Shown: positions 9,879-18,021, counted from the stretch's first letter. The stretch is DNA of 36,914 bases from Pontiella desulfatans (GCA_029287275.1 JARFRL010000063.1:1-36914), one strand, 5' to 3'. Program-made: numbers and translations. The notes: generated from the letters alone by a model not told the origin.

Positions 9879-9896
9879 TCGAACATGCTCCTAACA
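9879..9896 (+). promoter_or_regulatory. Weak PHO-box-like pair facing the 10062 gene
   Basis: On the plus strand: TCGAACA-tgct-CCTAACA, two 7-mers 11 bp apart. The first resembles degenerate units in the phoB and DUF3450 boxes. It is 165 bases from the 10062 ATG, which is distant, so the assignment is tentative. Confidence 0.35.
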
Positions 9897-10061
9897 CTCG
9901 AACGCGCCCCGATCCATCGCTTTTCGCGAGGCTGTCCGCGGCGTCCGTTCGAATGGGCTTGCCAAGGAAACCCGCGTTAATCACTATGTTTGGAACAGGT
10001 GAGCGGGGCCCCGTATCCGCGCCGGGCTCCGCGTTGGCTGGCCCGCCACAGCTAAATTCAT

Positions 10062-10742
10062 ATGAAGTCGCTCTTTTTTAAAAAGTATTCCCAATCCGCG
10101 AGACTTTGGCGCCGCGTTGTTTTCGTGTTGATCGTCGGCGCGCGTGTTGGCTGGGCCGAACAAGCCGATTCGCGTCAGCCACCGAAATGGCGGCTGGGAT
10201 TATCGCTCGGCCAATGGTGGGAAACGACTTTGCCCGACGCGCCCGTTGAGGCTGTTCGGGGCAGCTTCGACCTCCGGGACGCGTATTATCTCGGCGCGAA
10301 CGTGAATTATAATTTAACCGGCCCGTTCCATCTTCCGTTTTGGGGGCTGGATAAAGGAATTCCTTTCGGTGGAATCGAACTTGATTCACAGGTGATCAGC
10401 CATTTCGGCGTCGACAGCGACGTCTGGGAAGTAAGCGGCGGCATTGGCCTCCGTTCGGGCGACGCGCCTCTCGGGCCCCTTCGTCTAAACGTCATGATTG
10501 GCGAAGGCCTGTCCTATGTCTTCGGCGAGCTGGCGCTGGAAAAGGGCGAGGAGGGGATCCGCGGAGAAAATCAGGAGCAACTTCAAAACCATCTGTTTTT
10601 CGAGGCGGAAGCCTTCTTGGTCGATCGCCCGAAGGTCGCGCTGGTCTTGCGATTGCATCACCGTTCCGGAGTCTACGGTTTGATTTCCAATTCAAAAACC
10701 GGATCGAACTGGTTGTCGATCGGCGCGCGGGCGCGCCTATAA
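10062..10742 (+). CDS. Putative outer-membrane beta-barrel protein (possible lipid A deacylase/PagL-like)
   Basis: I do not recognise this 226-residue protein with certainty. An N-terminal basic-hydrophobic signal sequence ('RRVVFVLIVGARVGWA') is probably cleaved before EQ. The rest alternates polar and hydrophobic residues in short amphipathic strands ('RLGLSLGQWWETTL', 'AYYLGANVNYNLTG', 'FGGIELDSQVISHF') and ends '...WLSIGARARL', as expected for a small barrel. Near the end, 'LRLHHRSGVYG' contains an H-x-S motif placed like the catalytic His-Ser of PagL/acyloxyacyl-hydrolase barrels; this is suggestive only. No strong ribosome-binding site is seen. It diverges from pstS, and a weak PHO-like pair faces it, so phosphate-dependent expression is possible. 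Confidence 0.55.
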   Translation: MKSLFFKKYSQSARLWRRVVFVLIVGARVGWAEQADSRQPPKWRLGLSLGQWWETTLPDAPVEAVRGSFDLRDAYYLGANVNYNLTGPFHLPFWGLDKGIPFGGIELDSQVISHFGVDSDVWEVSGGIGLRSGDAPLGPLRLNVMIGEGLSYVFGELALEKGEEGIRGENQEQLQNHLFFEAEAFLVDRPKVALVLRLHHRSGVYGLISNSKTGSNWLSIGARARL

Positions 10743-10842
10743 AACCGAACGCGAAACTTCGCGGGCCAAACGACGCGGTTCTCGCGAAGACGCGGTTCTG
10801 ATGGGTCGTGATTCTGTTCGGTCGTCGCTGGTGAAAAGAAAA

Positions 10843-10864
10843 AAGGCGCCCGATTGGGCGCCTT
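10843..10864 (-). terminator. Terminator after the porin gene
   Basis: A perfect 9-bp stem AAGGCGCCC-gatt-GGGCGCCTT. Read on the minus strand it is followed by a T-rich run (TTTTCTTTTC). It lies just downstream of the porin stop. Confidence 0.85.
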
Positions 10865-10900
10865 GAGCCGGATGGATCCGAGGACCCGAATTTCGTTGGT

Positions 10901-12049
10901 TTACCAGCTGATTCGGAGCGCGGAGGTGACTCCGTATCCGTTGTAGTCCTCGCCGGTCGAGGCCAGGTTTTTGCCGTAGTTGTATTCAATGGCGTTCTGC
11001 CACTTCAGCTTGTGTCCGTAGAGGTACCAGTTGAAGCCGAGCAGGAAGTTGTGCGCGGTTTCAACTTTGTCGCCCCCGGAGTTCTTGCCGGCGTAACGCG
11101 ACATCTTGACGTCCGACTGGTTGTCCAGGCTGGTGACGGCCGCGTATTGGAAAACCGCCTGCAGGCTGTCGGAGATGTTGTAGAAGGGCATGACGTCGAC
11201 GCCGAGCAGGTCGCTTTGGCCTTTGCTTTCAATACCCGTCGCTCCCGCGACATCGCACCACAGGCCGACTTTTTCGCTCAGCATCTGTTTGTAGACGAGC
11301 GCGGCCACGTGCTCCAGGTTCTTTGTTCCAACCGTGTAGTCCGGGTTTTTGTTCACGCCGGTGTAGTCCGGGTCGTTGTACACGTAATCCAGGCGAAGCT
11401 CGCCCTTTTCACCCACCTTGCGTCCGGCGGACAGCAGGGCGAAATAGCCGCTTTCGAAGTGTCCGAACTCCTTCTCCTTGCTCGCGGAAAATCCACCAAC
11501 ATTGTAGGACCAATCCTCGATTTTTCCGGAAACCGACGCGCCGGTGAAGTACTCGGTGGTGAACCAGAGGTTTTCAGCGACGATGCTGCGCTCCGGAACG
11601 ATCAGCTTTTTGGAGGAGGTCGCGCCGTCGAGGGTGAAGCCGGCGGACTGTTTGCCGACTTTGATGGAGGCTTCGTCGCATGCTTTCCAGCCCACGTAGG
11701 CGTCGGTCAGACGGCCATAGAACTGATCCCAGGAATCCTCGTCGACATCGTTCATGTCGCCGTCCATCTCGGCGTGGATGGTGAAATCGTTAAAGACGGT
11801 GGCTTTGAGGCCGAGGCGGAACCGACGCCAGTCGAAGTCGTCGTAGTTGTTGTCTTCGCTATGGAAGGAGACGGCGTCGCCCTGCAGGCGGCCGACCACG
11901 GCCAGTTTCTGGACCACGGAGGCTTCTTTGTTGTCAACCAGGGTCAGGCTGTCCCAGATCGTGTCGTAGACCGAGGCGTCTTCCGCCGCGAATACCGCCG
12001 TCGCGCCGAGCGCGATCGCCGTCATGCCGATAATTAACTTTTTATTCAT
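10901..12049 (-). CDS. Phosphate-selective porin, OprO/OprP-like
   Basis: An outer-membrane porin expected to admit phosphate or polyphosphate to the periplasm. A signal peptide ('MNKKLIIGMTAIALGATAVFA') precedes a barrel-like sequence of repeated amphipathic strands such as 'FDWRRFRLGLKATVFNDFTIHAEMD', 'DAYVGWKACDEASIKVGKQS' and 'HNFLLGFNWYLYGHKLKWQNAIEYNYG', ending 'SALRISW' with a terminal aromatic residue. This matches the Porin_O_P family. The track's ATG at 12058 abuts GGAGG, whereas ATG 12049 is 9 bases from it, so I choose 12049. The upstream region holds three plus two 11-bp-period PHO units, and a strong terminator follows. Anion selectivity is inferred. Confidence 0.85.
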   Translation of the reverse strand: MNKKLIIGMTAIALGATAVFAAEDASVYDTIWDSLTLVDNKEASVVQKLAVVGRLQGDAVSFHSEDNNYDDFDWRRFRLGLKATVFNDFTIHAEMDGDMNDVDEDSWDQFYGRLTDAYVGWKACDEASIKVGKQSAGFTLDGATSSKKLIVPERSIVAENLWFTTEYFTGASVSGKIEDWSYNVGGFSASKEKEFGHFESGYFALLSAGRKVGEKGELRLDYVYNDPDYTGVNKNPDYTVGTKNLEHVAALVYKQMLSEKVGLWCDVAGATGIESKGQSDLLGVDVMPFYNISDSLQAVFQYAAVTSLDNQSDVKMSRYAGKNSGGDKVETAHNFLLGFNWYLYGHKLKWQNAIEYNYGKNLASTGEDYNGYGVTSALRISW

Positions 12050-12198
12050 TTTATTCATCCTCCATTCAGTTTCTGTTAGGCAAAAATGATCCAGACCCCT
12101 GGAATTCCCCTTCGCCGGCGCGGAAGAGGCGGGATTTCCCCTTTTTTTGTCCGATTGTTAAGAAAGCATTTCCAGAGCAATCGGATCTCTTCCGTAAA

Positions 12199-12252
12199 TA
12201 TGAGCGTATGATTAGGCGGAGAGTGTTAGGAAAAGATGAGGAGAGGGTTAGA
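12199..12252 (-). promoter_or_regulatory. Putative double PHO box upstream of the porin gene
   Basis: On the minus strand: TCTAACC-ctct-CCTCATC-tttt-CCTAACA (12252 to 12224), then CCTAATC-atac-GCTCATA (12216 to 12199). Within each block the period is exactly 11 bp; the blocks are 14 bp apart. The first block closely resembles the pstS box. Confidence 0.7.
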
Positions 12253-12315
12253 GATTAGTATCGGGTTACCAAGGCGTTTGAATTGTTTGGGTCGCGTTCG
12301 AGATGGGTCAGGATG

Positions 12316-12346
12316 AAAAAGAGCCCGCCTGTTCTTCGGCGGGCTC
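12316..12346 (-). terminator. Terminator after the Na/Pi cotransporter gene
   Basis: A 9-bp perfect stem GAGCCCGCC / GGCGGGCTC with an 8-base loop, followed on the minus strand by TTTTT. Confidence 0.85.
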
Positions 12347-12372
12347 GGATTCAGCCGCGTGATTTTCCCCGC

Positions 12373-14070
12373 TTACTTTTCGCCCGCGACAACCTCGGCG
12401 ATGTTCAGCGCGTGGTCCTTCATGCGGCGGTAATAGTTCAGCATGTCGGTGTAGGCCAGGCTGAAGTAGGGCGAGACTTCCTCGTTCTGCAGTCGGGCGA
12501 GATGCTGGCGCCGATATTCTTTCATCAGCGAGGCGATGGCGGTGCCCTCGGTGTTGGCCCAGCTCAGCACGTCGGTGCTCTCGTCCTTCATGTATTCGTT
12601 CACCTTGGCGATGTAGGCCGCGACGCGGACGTGCAGGGAGCTCAACTTCTCGCGGGCGGGCTCATCCAGCTCAAGATTGTTTTTCTGCAGTTTCTTGAGC
12701 CCTTTGAGGACGTTGGCGGTGTAGTCGGATAACGACTCGTATTCGTCGGCGATGCGCATCTGCATGTGCGCCTTGTTGGTGACCTCGTGCGGCACCTGTC
12801 CGGAAACCATGTTGCTGAGGAACATGAAGATTTCCTTTTGAACGTTGTCGAGGATCTCCTCGCGCTTGAAGATCTTGCTTTCGGTTTTGACGTCTCCCTC
12901 TCCCAAAATGCAGGCGTGCAGGTTGGTCATCATGCCCTCGACGCTCTCGGCCATGAAGTTGAGCTGACCCTGCGACTGCACGATTCCGAGCGACGGCGTG
13001 TCGAGCATGCGGACGTCGAGATAGGTGAGGTGGCTGACCTCCTTGGTCTCCTTCTCGGGGACGAGCTTGGTGACGAATTTTCCAAGAAGACCGGCGAACG
13101 GAAGGAAGAACAGCACATTGGCGACATTGAACGTGGTGTGGGTGAGGGCGATGCCGGCCGTGACGATCTGGCCAAACTTGTTCTCGTCCATGGAATCGAT
13201 GCTGATATCGATGGGGTTGAAGCCGGTTTTCCACGCGATTAGGCGGGACAATCCTTGGATCGCGACGGGGAAGAGCGCGATAAACCATATGGTGCCGAAC
13301 ACGTTGAAGAACACGTGCGCGTAGGCCGCGCGCTTGGCGGTCGTCGTCGTGCCGAGCGAAGCGAGCCAGGCGGTGATGGTGGTGCCGATGTTTTCGCCCA
13401 TGACCAGCGCCGCGGCGGTCTGAAACTCAATGACGCCGGTGGCGGCCAGACCAATGGTGATCCCCAGTGTCGCGGAGGACGATTGCACGATCATGGTCAG
13501 AACCATCCCGACCATGGCGCATTTAGCGATGCCCAGATAGGACGTGGCCTGAAACGCGAGGAACCAGGCGTTGAATTCTTCGTGAGAGCGCAACGGTTTG
13601 AAGCCGTTTTTCATGAGCTCAAGACCGAAGAAAACCATGCCGACGCCCATGATGGTCATGCCGATATAGCGAATCCGCTGACTTTTCGAGAAGAGGAAGA
13701 AGAACGCCGCGATGCCGAGTATGGGTAGGCCGTACTTGCCGATGTGCAGCACCAGGATCCACCCGGTGATGGTCGTGCCGACGTTGGCGCCGAAAATCAC
13801 GCCGATCGCCTGCATCAGCGTCATGATGCCCGAGTTCACGAACCCGACGACCATGACGGTCGTGACGGAGCTGGATTGAACCATGCACGTTACCGCCAGG
13901 CCCACGATCACGCCCATGACGCGGTTGTTCGTCGCGACGCTGATCATTTTGCGCAAACGATCGCCGGAAACCGCCTGAAGGCCTTCCGACATGTATTTCA
14001 TTCCGAGCAGGAAGACGCCAAGCCCTCCTATGACCTGCGACGCAATTTTAAAAAACAATCCGACGTCCAT
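12373..14070 (-). CDS. Na+/phosphate cotransporter with C-terminal PhoU-like domain (NptA/YjbB type)
   Basis: An inner-membrane sodium-coupled phosphate transporter. The N-terminal two-thirds contains two inverted Na_Pi_cotrans repeats, each with the signature QSSS: 'VTCMVQSSSVTTVMVVGF' and 'LTMIVQSSSATLGITIGL', plus 'GANVGTTITGW' and 'GENIGTTITAW'. The last 200 or so residues are soluble and helical ('NLHACILGEGDVKTESKIF', 'ADEYESLSDYTANVLKGLKK'), resembling the PhoU-like tail of bacterial family members. The 565-residue length fits. A ribosome-binding site (GGGGAAG) precedes ATG 14070. PHO-type repeats lie 42 bases upstream but in inverted orientation. Transport direction (import or efflux) cannot be read from sequence. 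Confidence 0.93.
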   Translation of the reverse strand: MDVGLFFKIASQVIGGLGVFLLGMKYMSEGLQAVSGDRLRKMISVATNNRVMGVIVGLAVTCMVQSSSVTTVMVVGFVNSGIMTLMQAIGVIFGANVGTTITGWILVLHIGKYGLPILGIAAFFFLFSKSQRIRYIGMTIMGVGMVFFGLELMKNGFKPLRSHEEFNAWFLAFQATSYLGIAKCAMVGMVLTMIVQSSSATLGITIGLAATGVIEFQTAAALVMGENIGTTITAWLASLGTTTTAKRAAYAHVFFNVFGTIWFIALFPVAIQGLSRLIAWKTGFNPIDISIDSMDENKFGQIVTAGIALTHTTFNVANVLFFLPFAGLLGKFVTKLVPEKETKEVSHLTYLDVRMLDTPSLGIVQSQGQLNFMAESVEGMMTNLHACILGEGDVKTESKIFKREEILDNVQKEIFMFLSNMVSGQVPHEVTNKAHMQMRIADEYESLSDYTANVLKGLKKLQKNNLELDEPAREKLSSLHVRVAAYIAKVNEYMKDESTDVLSWANTEGTAIASLMKEYRRQHLARLQNEEVSPYFSLAYTDMLNYYRRMKDHALNIAEVVAGEK

Positions 14071-14111
14071 TCGCTTCCCCTGATTTGGTTGGTTGAAAAT
14101 CGCGCCGAGAA

Positions 14112-14140
14112 CCTAACAGAAAGCTAACAATTGGCCACGA
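14112..14140 (+). promoter_or_regulatory. Putative PHO box upstream of the Na/Pi gene (inverted orientation)
   Basis: On the plus strand: CCTAACA-gaaa-GCTAACA-attg-GCCACGA, two excellent 7-mers and a degenerate third at an 11-bp period. The only gene it can serve is transcribed on the minus strand, so the box is opposite in orientation to those at pstS, pstC and phoB. Confidence 0.6.
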
Positions 14141-14177
14141 AATAATGCAGGGGATTTCGCGTTGAAGAACGCGGGGT

Positions 14178-15959
14178 TTATTCGTCCGGTTCGATGATCG
14201 GAAGCGTGAGAATAAAGGTGGTTCCCGCGCCGACTTTACTTTCCACGCGGATGGAGCCTTCGTGCGCCGAGACGATGTGCTTCACGATGGAAAGGCCAAG
14301 CCCGGTTCCGCCCAGTTTTCGGCTCCGGGCCGTATCGACGCGGTAAAAACGTTCGAAGAGCCGTTCCATGTGCTTGCGTTCGATGCCAAACCCTTCGTCT
14401 TTGACGTAGATCACGACGCTGTCCTGCCGCGCTTCCGCGAGCACGAGCACTTTTTTGTCGTTTTCGGAATATTTCACCGCGTTGATGATCAGGTTCACGA
14501 GCGCCTGCTCCAAAAGCGGCGCGTTGATGGAGATTTCGATGTCCTCCGGGCAGACGCAGTCGATCTTGATGTTTTTTTTGCCCGCTTGGAGCTGACAGAG
14601 ATAAATCGCGGTTTCGATCACGGCGCTCAGCTTGCAGGGTTCTTTCATCACCAGCCCGTCTTTCTGCTCCAGCCGCGAGAGCATCAGCAGGTCGTCGATG
14701 ATCGCGTTCAGGCGGCCCGCCTGCTGGCTGATGATTTGGAGAAAGCGTAGAATGTCGGGCTCGTGATTCCAGTCGTCGGAAAGCAGCGTTTCCACGAATC
14801 CTTTAATGGAGGTGATCGGCGTTTTGAGTTCGTGCGACACGTTCGCGACGAAATCCGAGCGCACGGTTTCCAGATGGCGCACCCGCGTGACGTCGCGTAG
14901 CACCACGAGCGCGCCGATGGGTTCTTTTTCCGCGTTCCACAACACGGAGCCGCTGGCTTGAATCTGTTTTTCCGTGTCGGCAATCAGCGTCATGCCGCGG
15001 GACAACGGACGCTGAGAACCCAGCAAGGCCTTGATGAACTCCTGCAGATTGGCGAATCGCACGACTTGTTGCATCATTTCGCGTTTCGTCTCGCGGTGGT
15101 TGACGCCGAGGATCTCGCCGGCGACGCGGTTCATGTGGATGATCCGCTCTTTTTTGTTGATGGCCAGCACGCCTTCGTCCATGGACGACAGCACGGCGTT
15201 TTGCTCGTTGCGCTGCTCGCTGATGGTGGAAAGGGTTTTGCTCAGTTGCGCGGACATGGAGTTGAGCGAGTCGGCGAGCTGATCCAGCTCCAGCGTCTCT
15301 TGAGACGGTATCCGGTGGTTGAAGTCGCCCTCGGCGAATTGGCGCGCCGCGTTCCCCATGCCGCGCAGGGGATACGTGATCCGTCGGACCACCACGACGC
15401 AGACGATCATGGAGAGGATGCCGGTAAGGATCGAGGCGGCGATCACGCGCAGCGTCATCGCGTTGAGCTCGCTTTTGATCGCGGTCATGGGCAGCGAGGC
15501 GCGCACCGCGCAGAGCGTTTGTCGGGTTCCGTCCTTGAGCGGGACGGCGATGTACATCATTTCCTGCCTGATCGTTCGGCTGTAGCGCGTGTCCATTCCA
15601 ACATCGCCCGCGAGCGCCATGCGAATCTCCGGGCGGTCGCCGTGGTATTCCATCACGTCGGGCCGTTCGTCCGAGTCGCCGACCACTTTTCCGTCGGGCA
15701 TGATGATGGTGAAGCGGGTGCCCGCGGACGCGCCGAGTTTTTTGCAGAGCGCGTCGATTGCCTCTTCATTCATGGAGGCGACGAGCGGGGAGGCCTGCTC
15801 GGCCAGCAGCGTGGCGCGGGTGTGAATGTCGTTTTCGAGCGCCTGAAAATAGAGGTTCGACATCGAGTGGAACGCGTAGAGCGCCACCACCAGAATCGCG
15901 ACGGCCGTCAGGATCCAATACGACGGCAACAGCAGCCAAAACAGGTGTTTTTTTTTCAT
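14178..15959 (-). CDS. phoR: Phosphate-regulon sensor histidine kinase PhoR
   Basis: A membrane histidine kinase paired with the adjacent PhoB. The layout reads TM1 (about 10-31), an extracytoplasmic domain of about 135 residues, TM2 (about 169-192), HAMP (about 193-245), PAS (about 250-360, 'AVLSSMDEGVLAINKKERIIHMNRVAGEILG'), HisKA with the phospho-accepting H376 in 'FVANVSHELKTPITSIKGF', and HATPase_c with N-box 'NLIINAVKYS' and G-boxes 'DEGFGIE' and 'GGTGLGLSIVKH'. The sizeable periplasmic domain resembles Gram-positive PhoR more than E. coli PhoR. No ribosome-binding site is obvious. The gene is 100 bases downstream of phoB. PhoR rather than another HK is inferred from the Pho context. 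Confidence 0.9.
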   Translation of the reverse strand: MKKKHLFWLLLPSYWILTAVAILVVALYAFHSMSNLYFQALENDIHTRATLLAEQASPLVASMNEEAIDALCKKLGASAGTRFTIIMPDGKVVGDSDERPDVMEYHGDRPEIRMALAGDVGMDTRYSRTIRQEMMYIAVPLKDGTRQTLCAVRASLPMTAIKSELNAMTLRVIAASILTGILSMIVCVVVVRRITYPLRGMGNAARQFAEGDFNHRIPSQETLELDQLADSLNSMSAQLSKTLSTISEQRNEQNAVLSSMDEGVLAINKKERIIHMNRVAGEILGVNHRETKREMMQQVVRFANLQEFIKALLGSQRPLSRGMTLIADTEKQIQASGSVLWNAEKEPIGALVVLRDVTRVRHLETVRSDFVANVSHELKTPITSIKGFVETLLSDDWNHEPDILRFLQIISQQAGRLNAIIDDLLMLSRLEQKDGLVMKEPCKLSAVIETAIYLCQLQAGKKNIKIDCVCPEDIEISINAPLLEQALVNLIINAVKYSENDKKVLVLAEARQDSVVIYVKDEGFGIERKHMERLFERFYRVDTARSRKLGGTGLGLSIVKHIVSAHEGSIRVESKVGAGTTFILTLPIIEPDE

Positions 15960-16059
15960 AGTCGCCGATCGGGGGTGGAAGGGAAAAAAGGACCGATAAT
16001 CGGAAAGAGCCGAACGTTCTCGCTCTGAAACCCTTGATCTCTATGACCTTTCAACCTTT

Positions 16060-16755
16060 CTACTCCTCCTCTTTAAAGCGATACCCGATTCCGCGGACCG
16101 TTTCAATATACTTTCCCGAGTCGCCAAGTTTCTTGCGGAGCCCGACGATCTGCACGTCGACGGAACGATCCGTCACGGGATAATCGTCGCCATGGACGGC
16201 GTCCACGATCTGATAACGCGTGAACACGCGGCCCGGCTGCTGGGAAAGCAACTGGAGAACCTTGAACTCCGTGAACGTCAGCGCGACGTCTTGGCCGTCG
16301 ACCTCAACCTTGTGCCGAGCCACGTCGATCGTGATGTTGTGCGCGGAAATCAGCTCGTCGTTCCGCTCCGGCTTGCTGGTGGCGATGCGCCGCAGGGCCG
16401 CCTTGACCCGGGCCAGCAGGACCCGCGGGCTGAACGGCTTCGTGATGTAGTCGTCCGCGCCCAGTTCCAGGCCGGTCACCACGTCCGCCTCCTCGCACAG
16501 CGCGGTCAGCATGATGATCGGGATGCGCTCGGTTTTCGGATCGGCCTTCAGCCGCTTGCAGACTTCAAGTCCGTCGGCGCCAGGCAACATGATGTCCAGC
16601 AGGATCAGGTCGGGCTGGAATTGCGCGGCGATGGTTAGAGCCTCCTCGCCGGAGTCCACCACCTTCACGCGATACTTGCCCCGCTCCAAGTTGAATTGCA
16701 GCAGTTCCTGAATCGGCGCTTCATCCTCAACAACCAAAATCTTGATCTTTTCCAT
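16060..16755 (-). CDS. phoB: Phosphate-regulon response regulator PhoB
   Basis: An OmpR/PhoB-class response regulator and the presumed activator of the PHO boxes in this window. The receiver domain has the acidic pair 'VVEDEAP' (10-12), the phospho-acceptor D54 in 'LILLDIMLPGADGLEV' and the conserved lysine in 'YITKPFSPRVLLARV'. The C-terminal winged helix includes 'LTFTEFKVLQLLSQQPGRVFTRYQIVDAV' and 'DRSVDVQIVGLRKKLG..ETVRGIGYRF'. The 231-residue length is standard. A four-unit 11-bp-period repeat 46 bases upstream suggests autoregulation. The ribosome-binding site is weak. Confidence 0.95.
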   Translation of the reverse strand: MEKIKILVVEDEAPIQELLQFNLERGKYRVKVVDSGEEALTIAAQFQPDLILLDIMLPGADGLEVCKRLKADPKTERIPIIMLTALCEEADVVTGLELGADDYITKPFSPRVLLARVKAALRRIATSKPERNDELISAHNITIDVARHKVEVDGQDVALTFTEFKVLQLLSQQPGRVFTRYQIVDAVHGDDYPVTDRSVDVQIVGLRKKLGDSGKYIETVRGIGYRFKEEE

Positions 16756-16799
16756 AAGGACAATGTCCCGCGTTTACCGAACGCTAACAATCCTTAAAA

Positions 16800-16839
16800 T
16801 GTTAGAATCAAGTTATTCCGTTGTTCGGTAAATGTTTAG
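16800..16839 (-). promoter_or_regulatory. Putative four-unit PHO box upstream of phoB
   Basis: On the minus strand, AAC-ending units recur at exactly 11 bp: GCTAAAC-attt-ACCGAAC-aacg-GAATAAC-ttga-TTCTAAC. Individual units are degenerate but the periodicity is exact over four copies. A further plus-strand GCTAACA lies at 16783-16789. Consistent with autoregulation of phoB. Confidence 0.55.
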
Positions 16840-16886
16840 CGACGCGTTCCGCCGCGGCGCGTCGGCCAGACGTCGGGGTTCGTGGT

Positions 16887-16916
16887 TTGACAAGCCTGAT
16901 CGTTCCCGCTTACTCT
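16887..16916 (+). promoter_or_regulatory. Sigma70-like promoter for the HMG-CoA reductase gene
   Basis: A perfect TTGACA (16887-16892) is followed after 18 bases by TACTCT (16911-16916), a weak -10 box, about 20 bases before the start codon. The presence of a -35 box contrasts with the PHO-type promoters around it. Confidence 0.5.
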
Positions 16917-16937
16917 TTACCGACTAAGGAGTAGCAG

Positions 16938-17969
16938 ATGAGTGATTACGCCCAGATTCCCATGCGTTTCGTAGGTCCTTTAAGAGTTTCGGGTCCCGTG
17001 CTCGAAGGCGACCACGAAGTACCGCTCGCGACGTACGAAACGCCGCTTTGGCCTTCCGTCAACCGCGGCGCGCGCGTTTCCATGAACTGCGAAGGCGGAA
17101 TCCAATGCGCCGTCATCGACGATCGCATGACGCGCTCCGTGCTGTTCGAGGCGCCCGACGCGGTCGCGGCGCTGCGGGCGCTCCAAAGCATCAAAGCCGA
17201 CTCGCCGACCCTTGAAAAGGTGGTCGAGGGAACCAGCCGCTTCGCGAAGCTGATCAACATCAACTCCCAGATCGCGGCGAACCTGCTCTTCGTTCGCTTC
17301 GAGTTCACGACCGGCGACGCCTCCGGCCACAACATGTGCACGCAGGCCGCGGAAGCGCTCATGAACCACATTCTCGCGGAACACCCCGAATTGAAGTACG
17401 GCTCCATCTCCGGAAACTATTGCTCCGACAAAAAGGCCACCGCGGTGAACGGCATTCTCGGCCGCGGCAAGTACGTCGTCGCGGAGCTGACCATTCCCGA
17501 AAAGATCTGCCGCCGCTATCTGAAAACCACGCCCGCGAAAGTCGTGCAGCTCAACATCCGAAAAAATCTGATCGGCACGTTGCTGGCGGGCGGCTCGCGC
17601 AGCGCCAACGCGCACTTCGCCAACATGCTCCTCGGCTTCTATCTCGCGACCGGGCAAGACGCGGCCAACATCGTTGAGGGCTCGCAAGGCTTCACCATCG
17701 CCGAGGAGCGCGATGGCGATCTCTATTTTTCGGTCACGCTGCCGAATCTCATCATGGGCACCGTCGGCAACGGCAAGGGGCTCGACTTCGTGCTGGAAAA
17801 CATGGAGCGCATGGGCCTGACCGAACCGCGAGAGCCCGGCGAGAATTCCAAGCGCCTCGCCTGCCTTTGCGCCGCGCAGGTGCTTTGCGGAGAACTCTCC
17901 CTGCTCGCCGCGCAAACCAATCCCGGCGAACTGATGGACGCGCACCGCCGCATCGAACGCGGCCAATAA
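16938..17969 (+). CDS. Hydroxymethylglutaryl-CoA reductase
   Basis: The mevalonate-forming enzyme of the isoprenoid pathway. Aligning by eye to class I HMGR, the catalytic residues are all present: Glu34 in 'VPLATYETPLWPSVNRG', Lys165 in 'SGNYCSDKKATAVNGILGRGK', Asp241 in 'LATGQDAANIV' and His336 in 'ELMDAHRRIERG'. The CoA/NADPH-binding signatures 'TTGDASGHNMCTQAAEA' and 'GTVGNGKG' are recognisable though diverged. At 343 residues it is a soluble catalytic domain with no membrane anchor. AAGGAG precedes ATG 16938. It is divergent from phoB; no other mevalonate gene is in the window, and a functional link to phosphate is not evident. Confidence 0.9.
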   Translation: MSDYAQIPMRFVGPLRVSGPVLEGDHEVPLATYETPLWPSVNRGARVSMNCEGGIQCAVIDDRMTRSVLFEAPDAVAALRALQSIKADSPTLEKVVEGTSRFAKLININSQIAANLLFVRFEFTTGDASGHNMCTQAAEALMNHILAEHPELKYGSISGNYCSDKKATAVNGILGRGKYVVAELTIPEKICRRYLKTTPAKVVQLNIRKNLIGTLLAGGSRSANAHFANMLLGFYLATGQDAANIVEGSQGFTIAEERDGDLYFSVTLPNLIMGTVGNGKGLDFVLENMERMGLTEPREPGENSKRLACLCAAQVLCGELSLLAAQTNPGELMDAHRRIERGQ

Positions 17970-17987
17970 AACCGGCCTGTTTCGATG

Positions 17988-18020
17988 AAAACGCCTTGTT
18001 GAACACAGGGCGTTTTTTTT
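17988..18020 (+). terminator. Terminator after the HMG-CoA reductase gene
   Basis: AAAACGCC / GGCGTTTT stem with an internal loop followed by a run of T's, 18 bases beyond the stop codon. Confidence 0.85.
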
Positions 18021-18021
18021 T

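Larger units (their letters stand above)
9767..10061. other. Divergent intergenic control region, pstS / 10062 gene
   Basis: These 295 bases contain no credible ORF. They hold the pstS PHO box (9839-9867), a weaker plus-facing pair (9879-9896), and an additional lone CCTAACA at 9795-9801. This looks like a shared, PhoB-responsive divergent promoter region. Confidence 0.55.

Noticed and set aside
10757-10799. Hairpin CTTCGCG/CGCGAAG with a GACGCGGTTCT direct repeat after the 10062 gene, considered as a terminator
   Set aside because: The loop is long and no T-run follows on the plus strand, so termination is not supported.
12050-12058. Upstream ATG of the porin gene
   Set aside because: GGAGG directly abuts it, leaving no spacing, while the ATG at 12049 is 9 bases away and begins a standard signal peptide.
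14158-14173. CGCGTT-gaag-AACGCG hairpin after phoR, considered as a terminator
   Set aside because: Short stem and no T-run on the minus strand.
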